From Flavobacterium sp. YO12 (GTDB taxonomy: Bacteria > Bacteroidota > Bacteroidia > Flavobacteriales > Flavobacteriaceae), in contig NZ_NRQU01000001.1 of the NCBI RefSeq assembly GCF_004119495.1, positions 62,001 to 126,000 of the forward strand: a DNA stretch of 64,000 bases, given 5' to 3'. How positions within the stretch are numbered: position 1 is the first letter of the stretch; the number at the start of each line of letters is the position of its first letter. A program made the position numbers and the translations under genes. The notes beneath the pieces were generated by a model. That model was not told the DNA's origin and made no database searches. It saw only the letters and a program-made list of their open reading frames with translations. Positions 9,511 through 19,466 of the stretch are shown piece by piece.

Positions 9511-9927
9511 TTATGATGCAGTGAGGCACTTCTCGCAGATTCCTTTGGCCAGAATCTGGATCTCGTCGATCCGCAGGCTGCCTGTCAGGCTTTCGGGAAG
9601 AATGATCTCCTCCCTGCAGGTGGTCTGCCCGCATTTTCTGCAGTAGAAATGCAGATGCCTGTCATTATGCTCTTCCTGCTCGCATGAATCTGCGCATAAG
9701 CGGTACCTGGCCTGGTTTTCATCCATGATCTTATGCACGAGGCCCTTTTCCAGAAAAGTCTGGAGCGTCCTGTAGATGGTCACCTTGTCGGCCTTATGGA
9801 AATATTTCTCGATATCGGCCAGAGACAGAGCCTCACTCAGCGTCTGCATGTACTCATAGATCAGGATACGCATCGTGGTCAGGCGTATGTTCTTGCTGTT
9901 AAAGGCTTCTTCCGTTGTTTTCTTCAT
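9511..9927 (-). CDS. Fur-family transcriptional regulator
   Basis: Metal-responsive repressor of 138 residues. An N-terminal winged helix (about 1-85, with ADKVTIYRTLQTF as recognition region) is followed by the dimerisation domain with HNDRHLHFYCRKCGQTTC and a second CEKC pair near the C terminus, giving the structural CxxC...CxxC zinc site. The lack of an iron-like sensory signature and its place between an RND metal pump and a Zn/Cd ATPase favour a Zur- or metal-efflux-related role over iron control; this is inference. A 10-bp palindrome about 57 bases upstream (9984-9993) could be part of its own operator. Confidence 0.88.
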   Translation of the reverse strand: MKKTTEEAFNSKNIRLTTMRILIYEYMQTLSEALSLADIEKYFHKADKVTIYRTLQTFLEKGLVHKIMDENQARYRLCADSCEQEEHNDRHLHFYCRKCGQTTCREEIILPESLTGSLRIDEIQILAKGICEKCLTAS

Positions 9928-9983
9928 ATAATTTTTACATTAAAAATAAACCGGCAGCAAGGCCTATCGGCTGGGCAGTTACA

Positions 9984-9993
9984 GTAAATTTAC
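9984..9993. promoter_or_regulatory. Possible operator palindrome upstream of Fur-family gene
   Basis: GTAAATTTAC is a perfect 10-bp palindrome in the leader region of the Fur-family gene. Fur-family boxes are AT-rich inverted repeats of 15-19 bp, so this could be the core of one. The evidence is weak because short AT-rich palindromes are common. Confidence 0.25.
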
Positions 9994-10206
9994 GAAGCTT
10001 ATTTTTAAATTCAGCATTCGGATCCACTTTTCAGCAGGCAGATACTTCATAATCGGCCCTGACTGCCGGCATTTTTTAAATTAATGCAGGTTTTCCCGTT
10101 CGAGACCATCAATTAAAGACCAAGGGGGAGGGTCTCCAATTATCCGGGTTAATCACAGGCAAACACACTCTGTCGAACAGGAACCTGCATTAAATCCTTC
10201 AATTTC

Positions 10207-11496
10207 TTAATGTTCGTGGCCTCCCGAATTGCTCAGTTTGGCATTTACAAAAAAGGTTCCTTTGGTCACAATCTGCGATCCGGCAGGTATTTCCTTAACC
10301 GGCGTAACTGCCGTATAGCCCACTTCTGAAACCCCTTTGGTGACCTCCACTTTTTCAAAATTCATGCTTGCCGCATCGATTTTCTTCTCCTCTTCGGCAC
10401 TGTGCTTTTCCCCCTCGTCGGCGCCTCCCTCAGCTTCCGACTCCTCATGCTCCTCGGGTTTCTTGTCCGTTTTCACGAAAATGTAGAATTTACCGTCCGC
10501 CTCAGCAATGGCATCATTGGGAACTGCTGCTGTAAGTGCAGTGCCCACCCCTACAAGGGCAGTGATGTTCATTCCGTCGATAAGCCCGGTCTTGCTGCCC
10601 GTAACCGTACAGTGCACTGCAACGCTCTTGCTCTGGTTCTCAAAAGATGACCCTATATTGAACACCTTAGCCGTGTAGGAAACCGCCGGGTTATTGGTCA
10701 GGGTGAAGCTTACGCTCTGCCCCACCTTTACCTTGGGAAGATCCTTCTCGAAAACCAGAAGGTCAAGATGGATCAGCTGGTTGTCCACTATCTCCACAAC
10801 AGGAGATGAAACGTCAACATAGCTTCCGATCTTCGCAAATTCCGCGCTTACCGTGCCGGTAACCGGACTTGTAACCGTTAATGCCGCTCTTAAATTCGAA
10901 GGGGTGATCCCTGCCGGATTGATCCCCATAAGCTGGATCTGCTTAGCCAGCGAAGCCTTGCGGGCGCGCAGCGCACTTACCTCGGCAGTGGCATTCTGAA
11001 GATTTTTTAAGGCTCCGGCATTGCCCGCCTGAAGGTCTTTCTGGCGCTGCAGCTCCTGCTCCGCATTGGTGATGCGGCTGTTGATGGTGATATACTCCTC
11101 CTGCTGCTGCACAAACTGCGGGTTCTCGATAGTGGCAATCACCTGGCCCTTGCGCACCTGGTCGCCCAGCTGCACTTTAAGGGTCTTGATCACGCCTCCG
11201 TACAGAGAGGTGGCATTGGCCTTGTTATTGTTGGGAACCCTTAACGCGCCGTTGACTTTAATGGCTGCGGTCAGGTTCTTGTTCTCGATAGTGCCCAGCT
11301 CAACCCCTACAGAGTTCATCTGCTCCTTGGTCAGCACCGCAATTGTGGCAGCTTCCTCCTCGCCGTGCTCCTCTTCTTTTGCTCCCTCGGCCTTTTCGGT
11401 TTTAGCTCCAGTTTCGCTTTCATTGCTTTTTTGTCCGCAGCCTGCAAGAGAGAAGATTGCAGCGGCCGCGATTAATAATTGGATTTTGAGTTTCAT
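10207..11496 (-). CDS. czcB: RND efflux periplasmic adaptor (CzcB/CusB-like)
   Basis: Membrane-fusion protein of 429 residues that links an inner-membrane RND pump to the outer membrane. A lipoprotein signal peptide ends in SLAGCGQK, followed by an acidic Lys/Glu/His-rich linker. The lipoyl/barrel-sandwich halves flank a coiled-coil hairpin (about 130-185), with the usual GQVIATIENPQ and KVGQSVSFTL blocks. A second acidic, histidine-containing insert (about 345-370) and the C-terminal GGHEH may bind metal. It is 65 bases downstream of the RND pump gene on the same strand and surely works with it. The metal could be Zn, Co, Cd or Cu. Confidence 0.9.
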   Translation of the reverse strand: MKLKIQLLIAAAAIFSLAGCGQKSNESETGAKTEKAEGAKEEEHGEEEAATIAVLTKEQMNSVGVELGTIENKNLTAAIKVNGALRVPNNNKANATSLYGGVIKTLKVQLGDQVRKGQVIATIENPQFVQQQEEYITINSRITNAEQELQRQKDLQAGNAGALKNLQNATAEVSALRARKASLAKQIQLMGINPAGITPSNLRAALTVTSPVTGTVSAEFAKIGSYVDVSSPVVEIVDNQLIHLDLLVFEKDLPKVKVGQSVSFTLTNNPAVSYTAKVFNIGSSFENQSKSVAVHCTVTGSKTGLIDGMNITALVGVGTALTAAVPNDAIAEADGKFYIFVKTDKKPEEHEESEAEGGADEGEKHSAEEEKKIDAASMNFEKVEVTKGVSEVGYTAVTPVKEIPAGSQIVTKGTFFVNAKLSNSGGHEH

Positions 11497-11561
11497 CTAT
11501 GCTCTATATTTAAAATTATCCTGTGGGAAGAATGTGCCTGTCCCACAGGCTGTTATATTAT

Positions 11562-14500
11562 TTATTTATTGTTGAAATAGTCAAACTGCACTGCAGAAAG
11601 GTTATACTGGTTCAATACATCAAGATAATTCTGGCGGATTCCCACTGCCTGGGTCAGAAACTGACCAAGCTCGGCAAAACTGATCTCCCCCGAGCGGTAG
11701 CTCAGTGTCGAAGCTTTGATGATGTCCTCTGCCTGCTTAAGCCCTGAAGTCTCATAGAAATTAAGCAGCGAAAGGTTTTTTTCAATCTCTGCCGCCGAAG
11801 AATTCTTCTGCGTAGCCAGAAGCTGGGTCTGGTAGGCAAGATTCTTTTCCTGCACTTCCTTTTCCGCCTTTGCCGCCTTTACCTTGTTATGGGCAGATAC
11901 GGCTCCGAAAAGCGGAAATGATGCAGTGGCCGAAAATCCCGTATATGGATCATCCAGCCCATAAAGCCTCTGGCTGAAGACTCTTCCCGACAGCTCAGGC
12001 ATGTTGCTGTTTCTGATTACCGAAATATTTGACGAGGCAATCTTCACATTCTGCTCCTGAAGGGTAAGCAGAGGATGCAGTCTCCCGCCCTCAGACAAGC
12101 TGACTTCCGCTTTGCCCAGCGGCGCTTCCACCGGAAGCAGCCATTCGTTCAGGTTCATGAGCATCATCAGCTGCTGCTGCTGCACGGTCATGTCTTTTCT
12201 GTTCTGGTCCGAAAAAGCTTTTAGTTCCAGAAGTTTGGCTTCGGCCGCAATCTTGTCCAGCTGCGCCACGTCACCGGCCTTAAGGCGAACCTCGGCAGTT
12301 TTGGAAAGCTGCGTATAGATGCTGTCCAGACGCTTGTACAGCAGCTGTTTGTCCTGAAGGTACCAGAGCTTGTAATAGGCAGTGCGCACATCCCTTTTGA
12401 TCGTTGCGTTCAAAAGCGCTGTATTAAGCTGGCTGTACTGCAGCTGGTTCTTGAAATAGCTTTTTCTGGCTGCATATAGGCCCGGCCACGCAAAACTCTG
12501 TGAGATTCCGATTTTCAGAATCCCTGTCCTGTCCGACGGCCTCAAATCCTCATTCTCAGCGAAAACGCCTGTTTTAGGGATATCAACGGCCGTTTTTACA
12601 TTCAGCCCGGCAGCCTGGATTTCAGATTTATTGATGTCCAGCTGCTGGTTGCTCTGCAGTGCGGTTTCGACAGCCCTCTCAATCGGGATTCTCTGCTGCG
12701 CATTTGCAGAGCCGAGACCCGCAATAAACAATACAATGATGGCGGTTGTGTTTCTCAATTTAAATTTTCCTTTAAAGTCAAACTTTGTATTAAAAATGAT
12801 ATAAAGTAAAGGCAGCACAAAAAGAGTCAGGAACGTGGCTGTTACCAGACCTCCGATTACAACGGTGGCAAGCGGTTTCTGAACCTCCGCTCCGGCACTG
12901 CTGCTGATGGCCATCGGCAGGAATCCCAGCGATGCCACCATAGCGGTCATAAGCACGGGACGAAGCCTAGTGATGGTGCCCTCTTTTACCCTTTCAAAAA
13001 TGTTGCTCATACCCTCTTTTTCAAGCTGGTTGAATGTTCCGATAAGCACGATTCCATTCAGAACCGCCACCCCGAACAATGCAATAAACCCGATTCCGGC
13101 ACTGATGCTGAACGGCATCCCTCTAAGCATTAGGGCAAAAATCCCCCCAATTGCACTCATAGGTATTGCAGTAAAGATCAGCATAGCCTGCTTAAATGAA
13201 CGGAATGTGAAATAAAGCAGCCCAAAAATCAATAGAAGCGACACCGGCACCGCAATCATAAGCCTTGCGCTGGCCGCCTGAAGGTTCTCGAACTGTCCTC
13301 CATAGGTAAAGTAATACCCGGGAGGCAGCTGCACTTTTTCAGAAAGCTTTTTCTGGATGTCCTGCACTACGCTCTGCACATCTCGGCCCTTGACATTGAA
13401 TCCGATCACAATCCTTCTCTTGCCGGCTTCCCTGCTGATCTGGGCAGGCCCTAGTTTATAGTCGATTTTAGCAACCTGCGACAAAGGCACCTGGACTCCC
13501 GTGTTGGTTGGAATCATAAGGTTGCTGACATCGTCTATGCTGCTTCTGTGCACGCTGTCAAGACGCACAACAAGGTCGAAACGTCTTTCGTTTTCATAAA
13601 CCTGTCCGGTGCTTTTTCCTGCAAATGCGGTGCTGACAACGTCATTTACATCTTCGATGGTAAGACCGTAATTGGCAATTCTGGTCCTGTCATATTCTAT
13701 ATTGATCTGAGGAAGGCCGCTCACCCTTTCAATCTGCGGCGAGGTTGCTCCCGGGACGCTCTGGATAACCTGTCCGACCTCCTTGGCATACTGTGAAAGC
13801 GTATCGAGATTCTCCCCGAATATCTTTACGGCAACATCCTGCCTGATACCGGTCATAAGCTCGTTGAAACGCATCTGGATCGGCTGGTTCTTCTCAAAGA
13901 AAACCCCGGGAATCACTTCAAGCTTTTCCATTATCGCATCTGCTAGTTCGGCATAATTCCTGCCCGATTTCCATTCTTTCTGAGGTTTTAGGACAACCAT
14001 CAGATCGGTAGCCTCAGGAGGCATCGGGTCTGTGGGAACCTCTGCAGCACCGGTTTTTCCGACCACCATTTTGACTTCGTCAAACTGCTTGATGATCCTG
14101 GAAGCCTGCATTGAGGTCTCGATGCTCTGGTTCAGCGAACTTCCCTGCGGCAGGATGCAGTGGAATGCATAATCCCCTTCCTGCAGCTGCGGGATGAACT
14201 CTCCTCCCATTCTTGTAAAGCAGAATATAGCGGCAAGGAATACAACGCCAGTTGCTCCAACAATAACATATTTAATTTCAATTACTTTGGCAAGCAGCGG
14301 CTGGTAGATATTCTGGATTCTGTTCATCATCTTATCGCTGAAAGTCTCCTTGTGCTGCGGCTTTTTAGACAAGAACAGCGCGCACATCATCGGGATGTAG
14401 GTCAGAGACAATATCAGGGCTCCAAAGATTGCGAATCCTACGGTCTGTGCCATCGGACGGAACATTTTCCCCTCAACGCCCACAAGGGTAAGAATCGGGA

Positions 14501-15878
14501 TATATACAATTAAAATGATAATTTCTCCAAAGGCCGCGCTTGTACGTATTTTCGACGCCGACTCGAAAACTTCGTCGTCCATCTCCTCCTGCGTCAGGCT
14601 GTTCAGCGACTTGCGCATGGCCAGATGATGCAGCGTAGCTTCCACAACGATGACCGCACCGTCGACAATCAGACCAAAATCAATTGCTCCAAGCGACATC
14701 AGATTGGCGCTCACCCCGAATACATTCATAAGCCCCAGCGCAAAAAGCATGGCCAGAGGGATGGCAGATGCCACGATCAGTCCAGCTCGGAAATTTCCAA
14801 GGAATAAAACCAATACAAAAATTACGATCAGGGCTCCCTCAACAAGGTTCTTCTCAACGGTGCTGATCGCACGGCCCACAAGATCCGTACGGTCAAGATA
14901 CGGCTCGATTACAATATCGGCAGGAAGCGATTTCTGGATCGTAGGCAGTTTCTCCTTGATGCGTTTCACCACCTCGTTGCTGTTTTCTCCCTTCAGCATC
15001 ATCACAACGCCCCCAACGGCATCAACCTCCCCATTATAGGTCAGGGCTCCGTAGCGCACAGCTTTTCCGAATCTCACTTCGGCAACATCGCTCACATAGA
15101 TCGGAGCGGCTCCTGTATTTTTAACCACGATCTTTTTGACGTCGTCCAAAGAAGTCACAAGACCTATGCCTCTGATAAAGTAGGCATTTGGTTTTTTATC
15201 GATATATGCTCCCCCGGTATTCTGGTTGTTTTTCTGAAGTGCCGTAAAGATGTCCGGGATGCTTACCCCCATGGCGCGGAGCCTTTCCGGGTTAACGGCA
15301 ACCTCGTACTGCTTCAGCTCGCCGCCGAAACTGTTTACCTCTGCAATGCCGGGTGTTCCGTAGAGCTGTCTTGCCACAATCCAGTCCTGCATCGTGCGCA
15401 GGTCTTTGGCATTATACTTATTCTTGCTTCCTTTTTTAGGATGGATTATATACTGGTAAACCTCGCCCAGACCCGTGCTCACGGGAGCCATTTCCGGAGT
15501 TCCTATCCCTTGGGGGATTCTGTCGGTTGCCTCCTTTAATCTTTCGCTGATAAGCTGTCTGGCAAAGTAAATATCCGTTTCATCATCGAACACAACGGTA
15601 ATTACCGAGAGCCCGAATCTTGATATGCTTCTGATTTCCTGGATTTTTGGAACAGTGGCAATGCTCTGCTCAATTGGAAATGTCACCAGCTGCTCCACCT
15701 CCTGGCCTGCAAGGGTAGGACAGCTTGTGAAAATCTGAACCTGATTGTTCGTGATGTCAGGAACGGCATCTATGGGCAGTTTGGTTGCGCTCCATGAGCC
15801 CCATAATATGAGGACCAAAGTCATTAAGCCAATAATGATTTTGTTTTTAATACTGAATTTAATTATACTATCTAACAC
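11562..15878 (-). CDS. czcA: Heavy-metal RND pump fused to a TolC-like outer-membrane domain
   Basis: Protein of 1438 residues, much longer than a usual RND pump of about 1040. Residues 1 to about 1035 are a complete CusA/CzcA-type proton-driven pump: start IKFSIKNKIIIGLMTLVL, PDITNNQVQI, the membrane motif AIDFGLIVDGAVIVVE with acidic proton-relay residues, and the late GFLPMAISSSAGAEVQKPLA. After a short loop, a second hydrophobic signal-like segment (ending GSANAQQ) introduces about 390 residues of outer-membrane factor with two coiled-coil repeats. RND-OMF fusions of this layout are known in Bacteroidota. With the adaptor gene downstream it forms a full trans-envelope exporter encoded by two genes. 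Confidence 0.92.
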   Translation of the reverse strand: MLDSIIKFSIKNKIIIGLMTLVLILWGSWSATKLPIDAVPDITNNQVQIFTSCPTLAGQEVEQLVTFPIEQSIATVPKIQEIRSISRFGLSVITVVFDDETDIYFARQLISERLKEATDRIPQGIGTPEMAPVSTGLGEVYQYIIHPKKGSKNKYNAKDLRTMQDWIVARQLYGTPGIAEVNSFGGELKQYEVAVNPERLRAMGVSIPDIFTALQKNNQNTGGAYIDKKPNAYFIRGIGLVTSLDDVKKIVVKNTGAAPIYVSDVAEVRFGKAVRYGALTYNGEVDAVGGVVMMLKGENSNEVVKRIKEKLPTIQKSLPADIVIEPYLDRTDLVGRAISTVEKNLVEGALIVIFVLVLFLGNFRAGLIVASAIPLAMLFALGLMNVFGVSANLMSLGAIDFGLIVDGAVIVVEATLHHLAMRKSLNSLTQEEMDDEVFESASKIRTSAAFGEIIILIVYIPILTLVGVEGKMFRPMAQTVGFAIFGALILSLTYIPMMCALFLSKKPQHKETFSDKMMNRIQNIYQPLLAKVIEIKYVIVGATGVVFLAAIFCFTRMGGEFIPQLQEGDYAFHCILPQGSSLNQSIETSMQASRIIKQFDEVKMVVGKTGAAEVPTDPMPPEATDLMVVLKPQKEWKSGRNYAELADAIMEKLEVIPGVFFEKNQPIQMRFNELMTGIRQDVAVKIFGENLDTLSQYAKEVGQVIQSVPGATSPQIERVSGLPQINIEYDRTRIANYGLTIEDVNDVVSTAFAGKSTGQVYENERRFDLVVRLDSVHRSSIDDVSNLMIPTNTGVQVPLSQVAKIDYKLGPAQISREAGKRRIVIGFNVKGRDVQSVVQDIQKKLSEKVQLPPGYYFTYGGQFENLQAASARLMIAVPVSLLLIFGLLYFTFRSFKQAMLIFTAIPMSAIGGIFALMLRGMPFSISAGIGFIALFGVAVLNGIVLIGTFNQLEKEGMSNIFERVKEGTITRLRPVLMTAMVASLGFLPMAISSSAGAEVQKPLATVVIGGLVTATFLTLFVLPLLYIIFNTKFDFKGKFKLRNTTAIIVLFIAGLGSANAQQRIPIERAVETALQSNQQLDINKSEIQAAGLNVKTAVDIPKTGVFAENEDLRPSDRTGILKIGISQSFAWPGLYAARKSYFKNQLQYSQLNTALLNATIKRDVRTAYYKLWYLQDKQLLYKRLDSIYTQLSKTAEVRLKAGDVAQLDKIAAEAKLLELKAFSDQNRKDMTVQQQQLMMLMNLNEWLLPVEAPLGKAEVSLSEGGRLHPLLTLQEQNVKIASSNISVIRNSNMPELSGRVFSQRLYGLDDPYTGFSATASFPLFGAVSAHNKVKAAKAEKEVQEKNLAYQTQLLATQKNSSAAEIEKNLSLLNFYETSGLKQAEDIIKASTLSYRSGEISFAELGQFLTQAVGIRQNYLDVLNQYNLSAVQFDYFNNK

Positions 15879-16051
15879 TATGCATTTAATTTTAACGTTT
15901 AGAAAATAGACTGTTCACCCATCGATGTATGGGGAAAGTATGAAGTGCGCACGGGCATTCCGAATGGTTACGGAAAAGCACTGTCAGTCCCTGCAGGACA
16001 TTAGATGCCTGCCGGAAATCACTTTGCGCTGTATGCGCACTACGAAAAAAT

Positions 16052-16375
16052 CTAAACGGAAAATTTAGGCGGCTGCCAGATGCTGCCGGTATAGCTTGAA
16101 TTTACCTGGCAGTCTTTTAGGACAGTATTCCTTGAACTGATAGGCTGCTGGGGAAGATTAAGGTCCGGCATTTTAAAGCTGAACTTTATTACCGAAACAC
16201 TGCAGCACGAACACTGGCAGAATGGCGAACAGTGGTCGTCATTATCACTGCTGTGATTATGCGACAGCTCTTTCTGCGCAGTTTTAGAGGAAATACAGCT
16301 ATTGTATACATCACTGCATGGAACTGCAAGCAGCCCTAGAATGTAAAGTAATAATATTGTTGTTTTCCATCTCAT
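16052..16375 (-). CDS. Cys/His-rich secreted protein (DUF6660-like)
   Basis: Secreted protein of 107 residues. A hydrophobic N-terminal segment (about 5-20) is followed by a histidine/aspartate stretch and a dense cysteine cluster, CSPFCQCSCC. The C terminus has TGSIWQPPKFS. The protein at 36310 has the same plan (signal, Cys/His cluster, ending IWLIPKIS), and both are first genes of RND metal-pump clusters, so a periplasmic metal-binding or sensing role is likely but not shown. Its ATG lies four bases after a TACATTTG box (16380-16387 on this strand), hinting at a leaderless or very short leader. Confidence 0.75.
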   Translation of the reverse strand: MRWKTTILLLYILGLLAVPCSDVYNSCISSKTAQKELSHNHSSDNDDHCSPFCQCSCCSVSVIKFSFKMPDLNLPQQPISSRNTVLKDCQVNSSYTGSIWQPPKFSV

Positions 16376-16634
16376 GGGACAAATGTATAAAATAGTTTAT
16401 GCAATCCGATTGCAAAGTGACCCGCTACATTGTAAGCAAACTAAAAACTTACCCGCTGCCGCATATCCGGATTTCAGGCAAGGATTAATTCCTTCATAAT
16501 TTTATGTTACACAAAGTAACAACCCAATTTTGTAGACATTCTGAATTATCGACAGATTAGGTAAAAAAAATTGCTTTTCTTCTTTTCTTCCGCTTAATGA
16601 AGACATAATTGCCTTCATACCGGCAATGCAATAT

Positions 16635-17093
16635 TTATATATGAAGCTTCATTCCCTCATGGGTCGGCATAAAGCCCAAGCTCTCGTAAAACCTCAAAGC
16701 CTCTGGCCTTTTCTTGTCTGTGGTCAGCTGGACCACATGTGCCCCTTTCTGCTTTGAACGCTTTATGGCCCACTCGAACATAAGCCTTCCGAATCCCTTT
16801 CCTCGGTCTTCCCTCCTTATCCTGACCGCCTCTATCTGCGCCCTTACTCCGCCCTGATAGGTAAGATACTGGATATAGCTCAGCTGCATGGTTCCGACCA
16901 GATCTCCAGCCCCATTAGTGACGGCGATAAGTTCCTGCGAGGGATCAGCATCAATTTTCTGAAACGCCTTTATGTAGGCCTGAGGTAAAGGAAGCTGGAA
17001 ATCCTCCCTGTGCTGCCCAAGGGCATCATCAGAAAGGAGCCTGATGATTTCGGGCAGATCGTGCGCTTCTGCTCTTCTAAACTTTAAACTCAT
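16635..17093 (-). CDS. GNAT-family N-acetyltransferase
   Basis: Cytoplasmic acetyltransferase of 152 residues. The acetyl-CoA-binding signature is RREDRGKGFGRLMFEWA (about 91-107), preceded by the beta-strand with AQIEAVRI and followed by GAHVVQLTTDKKRPEALRFYESLGF, the usual last motif. The substrate is unknown. It is a stand-alone leftward gene between the metal-pump block and the DUF6602 protein. Confidence 0.9.
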   Translation of the reverse strand: MSLKFRRAEAHDLPEIIRLLSDDALGQHREDFQLPLPQAYIKAFQKIDADPSQELIAVTNGAGDLVGTMQLSYIQYLTYQGGVRAQIEAVRIRREDRGKGFGRLMFEWAIKRSKQKGAHVVQLTTDKKRPEALRFYESLGFMPTHEGMKLHI

Positions 17094-17176
17094 ACTGCTT
17101 AATTGATTTAAAATAAACTTCTTATGAGATTAAACTGCCTTTTCAGTGCAGTAGTTCCCACAATACGCCTGCAAAG

Positions 17177-18598
17177 CTAGTAAGCAATGTTATTATATTT
17201 TTCAATCAAATACTCCCTGTCAACGGCTCCGTCCATCCATTTCCTGACATCTCTGATGCGCTCTTTAACGTTTTTGATTTGGATCTCCATTATCTCACTG
17301 TCATCGAGATCCAGATGAGCGGTGCTCCTGTCTTCTGTAAAAAAAGTCTTGTACGGCAGCCAATTCTCCTCCGTCAGCCTTCCGTATGGAGATGACTCCG
17401 CGGTCTCGCGAAGTTCGCTAAAGTATAATCCGTTGATTTTTTTTGCCGAATTCTCAACTTCAAGAAAGGCAAAAAGCCTTTGGAGGAAAAAAGATTCCCC
17501 AACGCTGAATCCTTTTGAATCTTCAACTGTATATAATACTGGAGAAGAACACTGCTCTGCATCAATCCCGCTGTAATCAATATACGCGCAAACTGCATTG
17601 GGAACGCACACCACATCCAGATGATGATGGATTGCAGCGATTTCATTTTTTTTGTAGAAATTGCCTATAGTTACAGCCGCCGATTTATTTGTCAAATCAG
17701 TGTTAAATGCAAATATGCCTTTAAAGAAAGGTACGGAGCTCATACCTGAGTCGAATATTTTATCTATTCCCTCCAGCGAATCTGCCAGTGTACCGGAATC
17801 AAGGGTCGTCTTAATTTCGATTACGGCAATCACGGCCTCCTTTTTGACCACGACCAGATCATCCTCTCTAAAAACCGGAATATAATTATGCTGGTCGTAA
17901 ATTATGATATCGATCTGCTTGCTGCTGCCCTCGATGAATCCTGTAGCCACATGAAACTTTTTTGGCACATATTTTCGAAGTACGGAAATAAAAAGCTGCT
18001 CTCTATAATTTCCAACAGTCTGTCCGTGGCTTATTACATAATTGATCCTCTCGCTCTGGCTCTTTATTTCATTTGAGATGGAGGAAAGATATCTTTTCTT
18101 GTTTTCTAGTTCGATCCTGTCGGGACTCAAAGCAATAAACTCATCCCTCTTCAATTTGACATATCTTAATGAATTGAGTGCGATATGCGATTTAATTATT
18201 CCCTCTGCATCCGACACGGAAACCCCAAGTTCTTTAACCAATACATTGATGCACTCAGCGGTCTTTAATCGGTACTGGTCAGAGAAATGCAGCGTATTGA
18301 TAAATATATGCCAATTTTTTCTGATCTTCTTCTGCAGATCAAGATATGGACCCGAATCGAATGAACGGCGCCTGTCAACAATTAAAAACGGATCGACCTG
18401 CTGCTCAAACTCCTCTATTGTATATCTGACCGTTCCTTTTGCCATGGCGTCCGGAGCTATTGAGTGCCACAAAAATTTTACTGCATTTTCCTCTATTTCC
18501 GAAATCTGCCCAAGCATGGCAGCGTTATAATGGTCGTTCTTATTTACAATAAGATGTTTCCCTTCCAATAAAAACTTTAAATAATCTTTTGTCGGCAA
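17177..18598 (-). CDS. DUF6602-type protein with nuclease-like core
   Basis: Cytoplasmic protein of 473 residues. The N-terminal 170 residues are helical with no recognised domain. The middle has a PD-(D/E)xK-like pattern: RINYVISHGQTVGNYRE (about 184-200), D230 in QIDIIIYD, then E261 and K263 in AVIEIKTT. This arrangement is the core of the DUF6602 family as I recall it, related to restriction-endonuclease folds. The last 150 residues may form a separate regulatory part. It stands alone, transcribed leftward, with no methyltransferase beside it. A defence or nucleic-acid role is an inference from the fold. Confidence 0.7.
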   Translation of the reverse strand: MPTKDYLKFLLEGKHLIVNKNDHYNAAMLGQISEIEENAVKFLWHSIAPDAMAKGTVRYTIEEFEQQVDPFLIVDRRRSFDSGPYLDLQKKIRKNWHIFINTLHFSDQYRLKTAECINVLVKELGVSVSDAEGIIKSHIALNSLRYVKLKRDEFIALSPDRIELENKKRYLSSISNEIKSQSERINYVISHGQTVGNYREQLFISVLRKYVPKKFHVATGFIEGSSKQIDIIIYDQHNYIPVFREDDLVVVKKEAVIAVIEIKTTLDSGTLADSLEGIDKIFDSGMSSVPFFKGIFAFNTDLTNKSAAVTIGNFYKKNEIAAIHHHLDVVCVPNAVCAYIDYSGIDAEQCSSPVLYTVEDSKGFSVGESFFLQRLFAFLEVENSAKKINGLYFSELRETAESSPYGRLTEENWLPYKTFFTEDRSTAHLDLDDSEIMEIQIKNVKERIRDVRKWMDGAVDREYLIEKYNNIAY

Positions 18599-18865
18599 TC
18601 TGATGTTTTTTAGGTTAATATTTAAAACTGGGCATTACAGTTTTTCTTCAAGTTTATACACTAGGAAATGCTGCAGTGCAAGGCGAATTTACCATTTTTT
18701 TTCTTAGCATTTCTCGCCCTACGCCAGATACTGCCGCTAATTATCGGCTCAGACCGTAAAGCGCACCTGAGCCTCTTGCATTTGGAGATCACTCAAATTT
18801 CGGCACGTTATTTGTTTTTTTTTTATAAAACATTAATTTACCGCTGATTAACTAATCTGAAAATT

Positions 18866-19255
18866 ATGAAAACAACTTTATTTTCTCTTCTGTTCTTCGC
18901 AATGGCTATAAGCGCATCCGCCCAGAACCAGCCTTCTTCCGGCACCAATGCATTTCCCTGCATCGACGCTGCATACAGGCTTTACAGCACAAACAATATG
19001 TGGACCTATATCAAACTCAACACCCGAAACGGACAGATGTGGCAGGTCCAGTGGGACACTGGAAAAAACAGGTTCGAGTCTCCCCTTTCGCTCAAGGCGC
19101 TCGCCGCACCCGATCAGGAAAAAAACAGCAGATTTGTCCTCAGCCCCACCACCAATATATACAATTTCATTCTGCTGGACCAGCTTGACGGCCGTGTCTG
19201 GCAGGTGCAGTGGTCAAGCAAACCCGAAGAGCGCGCCATTTTAGCCATAGAATAG
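18866..19255 (+). CDS. Small secreted protein with internal WQVQW repeat
   Basis: Secreted protein of 129 residues with a clear signal peptide (cleavage probably after ASAQ, about residue 20). The mature part contains two similar units of about 50 residues, each with an aromatic segment ending in WQVQW (about 57-61 and 111-115). Such short Trp-rich repeats are common in small Bacteroidota envelope proteins, but I know no function. It is divergent from the DUF6602 gene and followed by a 210-base gap. Confidence 0.7.
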   Translation: MKTTLFSLLFFAMAISASAQNQPSSGTNAFPCIDAAYRLYSTNNMWTYIKLNTRNGQMWQVQWDTGKNRFESPLSLKALAAPDQEKNSRFVLSPTTNIYNFILLDQLDGRVWQVQWSSKPEERAILAIE

Positions 19256-19466
19256 AAAAAGGACGAAAAAGCATTTTCCTTTATCGGTCCGCAGCATTAT
19301 TTTTGCACTCTGCTGCGGACACTGCATTTAAATATTGGATAGGCATTACTGCACAAATGGACGAAGTTAAATCTTTGCTATATTTGTTTTTATGCCGGCT
19401 GATTTTCTTTAAAATGCGTTATATTTGGCCGGAACAAACAATTAAAATCAGCATTTCCCCTCAAGC

